Source: Actinomycetes bacterium
Lineage (GTDB): Bacteria > Actinomycetota > Acidimicrobiia > Acidimicrobiales > Ilumatobacteraceae
Reading direction: 5' to 3'
Assembly: GCA_021414085.1 (NCBI GenBank)
Contig: JAIOPC010000017.1
Location: 124,001 to 188,000, forward strand
Length of the DNA: 64,000 nt
The notes under the pieces: model-generated
What the model was told of the DNA's origin: nothing
What the model saw: the letters and a program-made list of their open reading frames with translations, nothing else
Databases searched by the model: none
Translations under genes and position numbers: made by a program
Shown: positions 58,864 through 64,000 of the stretch, in pieces
How the letters are laid out: each line of letters begins with the position of its first letter
How positions within the stretch are numbered: the first letter of the stretch is position 1

Positions 58864-59781
58864 GTGGCTGAGCAACCCAAGTACGTGAGCAACGAGACGT
58901 TCGCCCGCGCCGTGGCACCTACCGCTACTTTGCTCACCGATCTTCTCGCTGTCGGCTATCGAGACTTCAGAATGCAAAAGGACAACGGCCGTTCACGACC
59001 GGCTGCCGCGTCGGAGGCGAGTGATGAGATCACGGCCCAGAACGATTACGCGGGTGTGTGGGACACGCATCCGATTGACACTGCGTACTCCCACATTGGG
59101 GTCTTGTTCACGGCCGCCGAGGACTCGATGCGCGCCTTCACATCGATCATCGTCGGGCTGCCGACGCCGATTTACGCTTACGTGCCGATTACACGCGCAG
59201 CTTTGGAGTGTCTCGCTTTGGCGCACTGGCTCTGTGAGCCTGGCGTCGGCGTCAAGGAGAGAGTTCGACGATCGCTGAACGAACGCATTGAGTCCGCCTA
59301 TCAGCAATCGCTGCTACCGGCGGAACTCAATCCCGAACCGGAACGGCAGGCGCGCATTCTCAAAGCCGAAACACTCGGCTTCACGCCAACGAAGTCGAAG
59401 AAGGGTCGGTTGAAGGTATTCGCACCCGCGTCACCGACTGTGACTCATCGAGTGAAAGCGGTGCTTGGTGACGACGTGTCAGGTCAGGTTGCGTATTCCT
59501 ACGCCTCGGCTATTTCTCACGGAACTCTGTGGGGCTTAGTGATGCCCGCACGACCGGAGCCAGGAACGGAACCAGTCGTCACCGCGCCACTAGTCATCTC
59601 TTCAGACTCAATTGCAACTCAAGCCGTGATCATCGCCCGCGCTTACATCGCGGCATACGATTCGCTTATCACCGTCATGGGTTGGACGGACAGAGAGTGG
59701 CCGGCGGCCCGTCTCGTCGCACTTCAGCGCATGGCAGCTCACATCCAACGGGTGACGTCCGCTCCCAGAAGGAAGGTTTGA
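58864..59781 (+). CDS. hypothetical protein
   Basis: intact 305-aa ORF followed directly by next gene. Confidence 0.6.
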   Translation: MAEQPKYVSNETFARAVAPTATLLTDLLAVGYRDFRMQKDNGRSRPAAASEASDEITAQNDYAGVWDTHPIDTAYSHIGVLFTAAEDSMRAFTSIIVGLPTPIYAYVPITRAALECLALAHWLCEPGVGVKERVRRSLNERIESAYQQSLLPAELNPEPERQARILKAETLGFTPTKSKKGRLKVFAPASPTVTHRVKAVLGDDVSGQVAYSYASAISHGTLWGLVMPARPEPGTEPVVTAPLVISSDSIATQAVIIARAYIAAYDSLITVMGWTDREWPAARLVALQRMAAHIQRVTSAPRRKV

Positions 59782-59782
59782 G

Positions 59783-60328
59783 TTGAACGAATTTCAATCG
59801 ACCCTCGTAATCGCGCTCGTATCTGCTGCAGCTGCACTCGGTGGCGTGATCGTCGGTAACCACTTGAACAGGTCTCAGCTGCGTGAGTCCTTACGCGAGT
59901 CGGCGATGAATGTTCAGCGCGATCACATTGTCGCGATCATCGTCGCCTGTCGTGAGTGGGCATCCTTGCAACAAATCATGGTGCCGGGTATGGGCAAGAT
60001 GTCGATGGACGATCTCACGGCGTTTGTCGAGACTGATACCGGCAAGCGCCTCGCCACACTCGGACGGGAGATGGCCTCGGCGTTCACGAAAGCGCGGCTG
60101 TTCGTTGTTGATGATGAACTGCGTGTCTTGGTCATCGAACTCTCACAGTTTGTGGAGAACTTCGCAGATGTCGTGAACGGTCCGATCTTGAAGGAGCAGG
60201 CGACCTTCGATCACGTGCTTGCAGGACTTGCTGCTGTCGGCGCTTTTCAGCGCTCGATCACCATGTTGGAGGCGAGGTCGGTGGTTGCGCTCCGTAGCCC
60301 CATTTGGGCGAAGTCGAATCATTTATGA
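59783..60328 (+). CDS. membrane-anchored hypothetical protein
   Basis: N-terminal TM (LVIALVSAAAALGGVIVG). Confidence 0.5.
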   Translation: MNEFQSTLVIALVSAAAALGGVIVGNHLNRSQLRESLRESAMNVQRDHIVAIIVACREWASLQQIMVPGMGKMSMDDLTAFVETDTGKRLATLGREMASAFTKARLFVVDDELRVLVIELSQFVENFADVVNGPILKEQATFDHVLAGLAAVGAFQRSITMLEARSVVALRSPIWAKSNHL

Positions 60329-60880
60329 GGCTGCAATCCATACGGCATATGGATACTTGACAGCCTTGTTAGACTCAAGCGGCTCCAAGCGAGCGTTAGC
60401 GAGCTACTGCACAGCTAGCACCTGCCGCTTGGAAAAAGTACCCCCTGAAAAGTAGGCGTGTACTTCTCCTATGTCTCTACTTATGAACGCTCATGCTTCG
60501 TCCATGTGTGCTTGCACAGAACGATCCGTTTCAATCCTCAATGCGAGTCGTGACTCATCGGCTACAAAGGACTAAATAGAAACTAGGACGACAAATCTAA
60601 TCGGGAGCGTTTGTTCGAGCTGTGCAAGCCAGAGATGGAAAGTAGGCGTGGACACGACGCAACCGTCGAGTAGTCCAAATCCACCATCCAGGCAGCACCC
60701 GAAGCCCCCCGCATTGGCCCCTCAGCGGTCTTCACAGCCGCGAAATGCGCTCCGGGGTACTTGGCACGGGTATGCCGGTAATTTCGCCTCGTAGGGGCAT
60801 CGAACATGAACTGCTTATCGGATTAGAGGGATCAAGAAATCGAAACGTATATAACTGCATAGATTTTCGCTTTGACTCCT

Positions 60881-61168
60881 CTACTTTGTCCGCTTTCGGA
60901 CCTTCACGACAATTTTACGATTGTGCGCTGCGTCGCCCAGATGCGGTCCGATGAAGTCCGTGAGATCAAGATTCAAGGCCGACGCAAATTTTACAAGATT
61001 CAGGAGGCTGACGTTCCGTATTCCGCGTTCACAACCGCTGATGTACGTGCGATGGCGGTCGGCCGCCTCCGCTAATTGCTCTTGCGTCAGACCTGCGCTC
61101 TCGCGGTGCGCACGCATTCGATCCCCAAACTCACGGAGCACTCGTTTTTCTGCTGCATCAGGCGGCAC
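60881..61168 (-). CDS. XRE-family HTH regulator
   Basis: FGDRMRAHRESAGLTQEQLAEAADRHRTYISGCERGIRNVSLLNLVKFASAL. Confidence 0.92.
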   Translation of the reverse strand: MPPDAAEKRVLREFGDRMRAHRESAGLTQEQLAEAADRHRTYISGCERGIRNVSLLNLVKFASALNLDLTDFIGPHLGDAAHNRKIVVKVRKRTK

Positions 61169-61210
61169 ACCGTACGTTCTGCCTCAATGACGCCTATAGG
61201 TCTACAGACT

Positions 61211-61717
61211 ATGAGTATCGTTCAGACGATGAGTCTCAGCAGACGCTTAGTGCGACCATCTTCGGTCAGACGCTCGGCTTGCACGCTCGCTGTGGTTGCG
61301 GTTTTCGGTGCTGTTTGCGGGTGCTCGTCTGAAGTTGGCTCCGAGAGCTCATCACCGTCACCTACGACCGAAGTGTCGGTCGCTGATGGCGCCCCGAGCG
61401 CTGAATGTTTGGAGGCGGCGGAATCGCTTTACCCGACGGCGCTCGATGCGAGCAACCTGTATCTGACCGGTGCACCGTTGAAAGCATCACTCGCCGTAGA
61501 CCTCGACGTCGGTATCACTTGGGTAGTCAGTTCCTGCTCTGATCTGGGTTCCGCGGGTGGCTCGGCGTACTACCAGATGCGGAACTCTGCAGGAACCGTT
61601 GCCGAGTGTCTTACCAACGCGAACGTTGTAGCGGCAGGCTTCGACCTAGGGGACTGTGGTTTGTCCATTGTCACCCTTGAGAATGGGTTGAAACGGGTTC
61701 TTGCGGACAATCCGTGA
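61211..61717 (+). CDS. lipoprotein, hypothetical
   Basis: lipobox-like AVCGC after hydrophobic segment. Confidence 0.55.
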   Translation: MSIVQTMSLSRRLVRPSSVRRSACTLAVVAVFGAVCGCSSEVGSESSSPSPTTEVSVADGAPSAECLEAAESLYPTALDASNLYLTGAPLKASLAVDLDVGITWVVSSCSDLGSAGGSAYYQMRNSAGTVAECLTNANVVAAGFDLGDCGLSIVTLENGLKRVLADNP

Positions 61718-61810
61718 TGACGATCTTTGGCGATGCAAACCTGTGCGGACAAACTCGTGGCCGGCCCAGGTGCTGCGCGAGTAGCCATCGAGCATGAGTG
61801 TGGCAGCAAC

Positions 61811-62128
61811 GTGAATCCAGCTGGACTGATTTTGTTGCTTGCCATCTTCTCAACGCTGTGGGGGTTCGTCGGCAAGGCGATGGCAGTCGCAAAGAACCTC
61901 GATGAGCGGTCGGGATTTTGGCTCGGCTTCATCTTGTGGTTCGTTGGTCTTATCATCATCGCTGTAACCCCAAGCAGGCAGTCCGTCAGAGGGGCGGTTG
62001 ACGGCGCCGGTGAATCTGCGACGACGGCGCAGGACAGGCTCCGGCGTCTCGTTTCGATGCACGTCGATGGTTTGATCTCGGACGACGAGTTTCAAAGCCG
62101 ACGCACGGCGATACTCGACGAGCTGTAG
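61811..62128 (+). CDS. membrane protein with C-terminal SHOCT-like motif
   Basis: TM segments then RLRRLVSMHVDGLISDDEFQSRRTAIL; start uncertain (ORF open from 61727). Confidence 0.6.
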   Translation: MNPAGLILLLAIFSTLWGFVGKAMAVAKNLDERSGFWLGFILWFVGLIIIAVTPSRQSVRGAVDGAGESATTAQDRLRRLVSMHVDGLISDDEFQSRRTAILDEL

Positions 62129-62168
62129 CAAAGGCACCCGCACCCGGGCGAGTAGCGTCTCTGAGCTG

Positions 62169-63866
62169 ATGGCGATGCACAAGGAAATTGGCTTCGAACA
62201 CAAGGGCATTGGTGAAGTGCTCGCGCACAATCGCCTGATCGTCCCGCTGAATCAGCGGGAATACTCCTGGGAAGACGAGCATGTGCGCGACCTCTTTCAA
62301 GACTTTGCTGGCGCAATCGCAGGCGACAAGGGCACGTACTTCCTGGGGACCATTGTGTTGACCAAAGGTGAAGGAGAGTTCCCCGAGGTTTCAGATGGCC
62401 AACAACGCCTGGCGACGACCACCATTCTCATCGCCGCCATTCGCGATCACTTTGCAGTTCGTGGAGACAGCGAGCGCGCCAGTTCATTGGAGAACGAGTT
62501 TCTCCTAACTACAGACTTCAAGACGACGAACATTGTTCCTCGGCTTCGCCTGAATGTGGACGATAACGAGTTCTTCATGAGGCGAGTTCTCAAACGCCCG
62601 GGAACGAAGGAACGTAACGAGACCGCTGCAACAAAGGAATCACACAACAAACTTCAACGTGCGGCAGAGATCGCCGAGGAACACGTCCGCTCGATTCTCG
62701 CACCCCATAAAGAAGCAGCACACGTCGACCGACTCGTCGAATGGGTGGACTTCGTTCGATCGGGTGCACTCGTCATTCTGTTGAAGGTTCCCGACCACCT
62801 CAATGCGTTCATGATGTTCGAGACGCTCAACGATCGCGGACTCAAGGCGTCGCAGGCAGATCTGATCAAGAACCATCTCCTATCGCACGCGAAGGGCCGA
62901 ATCGCGGAAGCGCAATCCAAGTGGTCGGCGATGACGGGAGTTCTCGAATCCCTTGACGAAGATGACATCACGGTGCTCTTCCTGCATCACTACTTGATTA
63001 CGCAGCAGGGTCCAACCAAGGCGCGAGAGGTATTCGAAAAGGTACGTACTCAAATCGATAGCGAGAGTCGGTCTCTCGACTTCCTCGAGGAGGTGTCGAC
63101 GAGCGCTCTCGACTACGCGGCGCTTTTTAACCCGGATCACAAGAAGTGGAACGAGTACGGAACTGCCACGCGTAAACACATCACCACAATCAACCGTGAC
63201 CTTCGGGTAAAGCAGATTCGCCCGCTCATGTTCGCTGTTGCACGACACTTCGCCGTCTCGGAAGCAAAGCTCGCGTTTCGAATGTTCGTGTGTTGGTCCG
63301 TTCGATTCATCATTGCCGGGGGACGGGGCGGGTTGCTTGATCTCAATTACTCCCAACGTGCCCAGCAGGTCGCCAGTGGCCAGATCAAGACTGCGGCTCA
63401 ACTTGCGGCCTCGATGGCGACCGTCGTGCCGAGCGACGTGGAATTCGCTGAGCGGTTCTCGGAGGCTCGGGTGTCACAGGTTCATCTAGCGCGTTACTAC
63501 CTGCGCGCGTTGGAGATGAAGAAAATGGGTTCGTCCGAGCCTGAGCTAACACCCAGTGACGATGAGCAGGCTGTCAACCTTGAGCACGTGCTTCCGCAAA
63601 ACCCGGGAACTAACTGGCCGCAAATCGATAATGACACGGCCGCGGCCAACTACAAGCGAATCGGCAACATGGTGCTGATGCAGGCCACCAAGAACGTATT
63701 GGTCGGAAACAGCGCGTTTGACGACAAGAAGCCGGTGCTGGCGCAGTCAGAGTTTCTCCTCACTTCCGAAGTGGCGGAGCAGACGACTTGGGGGCCACTT
63801 CAGATTGCCGAACGTCAGCGCAAGCTGGCCGATCTTGCAGTAGAGACATGGCCGACCAAGCCCTAG
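62169..63866 (+). CDS. DUF262/DUF1524 (GmrSD-like) protein
   Basis: LIVPLNQREYSWEDEHVRDLFQDF, FPEVSDGQQRLATTTIL, VNLEHVLPQNPGTNW. Confidence 0.92.
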   Translation: MAMHKEIGFEHKGIGEVLAHNRLIVPLNQREYSWEDEHVRDLFQDFAGAIAGDKGTYFLGTIVLTKGEGEFPEVSDGQQRLATTTILIAAIRDHFAVRGDSERASSLENEFLLTTDFKTTNIVPRLRLNVDDNEFFMRRVLKRPGTKERNETAATKESHNKLQRAAEIAEEHVRSILAPHKEAAHVDRLVEWVDFVRSGALVILLKVPDHLNAFMMFETLNDRGLKASQADLIKNHLLSHAKGRIAEAQSKWSAMTGVLESLDEDDITVLFLHHYLITQQGPTKAREVFEKVRTQIDSESRSLDFLEEVSTSALDYAALFNPDHKKWNEYGTATRKHITTINRDLRVKQIRPLMFAVARHFAVSEAKLAFRMFVCWSVRFIIAGGRGGLLDLNYSQRAQQVASGQIKTAAQLAASMATVVPSDVEFAERFSEARVSQVHLARYYLRALEMKKMGSSEPELTPSDDEQAVNLEHVLPQNPGTNWPQIDNDTAAANYKRIGNMVLMQATKNVLVGNSAFDDKKPVLAQSEFLLTSEVAEQTTWGPLQIAERQRKLADLAVETWPTKP

Positions 63867-63916
63867 TTTCGCTGTCGGCGGAATGCGTCTCTTCGCTGAC
63901 GAACTAGCGTGAAGCC

Positions 63917-64000
63917 GTGGCGGACAAGATCGAACGCGCTGAGGTAGTCGAGAGCGGATTCACCAAAGGCTTGACGGATCTGCCATATGGGTTGCAAGTG
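63917..64000 (+). CDS. partial ORF running off window end
   Basis: GTG-started open frame VADKIERAEVVESGFTKGLTDLPYGLQV. Confidence 0.4.
   Translation, partial: MADKIERAEVVESGFTKGLTDLPYGLQV

Overview
This is a 64 kb window of high-GC chromosomal DNA, apparently from an actinobacterium (Acidimicrobiia-like by gene content; that placement is inference). Most of it is housekeeping: WYL regulator, PIN-PhoH, HU plus a separate histone-H1-like Lys/Ala protein, CofC, GpsA, SelD, RNase HII, a transsulfuration pair, a SWIM/DUF5691/MoxR/DUF5682/VWA operon interrupted by VapBC, a molybdenum hydroxylase next to an SsnA-like aminohydrolase, ImuA'/ImuB/DnaE2 with LexA-like boxes, and leucyl aminopeptidase. 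From about 56.3 kb a serine recombinase begins a lower-GC accessory region with a DUF262/DUF1524 protein, an XRE regulator and hypothetical membrane proteins. The strongest observation is at 52735-53088: an ArsC-family reductase whose catalytic residue 12 is encoded by an in-frame TGA (MAQVTIYHNPH-U-NSSSNAV...). A stem-loop fitting bacterial SECIS geometry lies just downstream, all three ArsC substrate-binding Arg positions are retained, and selD is encoded in the same window. This looks like a selenocysteine-containing ArsC that standard gene calling truncates to a GTG start at 52789. Other notable items are a possible selenium-dependent Mo-hydroxylase locus, a sigma factor with a frameshift in region 4, an anti-sigma-like protein carrying Asp-box repeats, a VapC remnant, an unusual repetitive N-terminal tail on the recombinase, and several strong operator palindromes. 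No rRNA, tRNA or CRISPR array was recognised.
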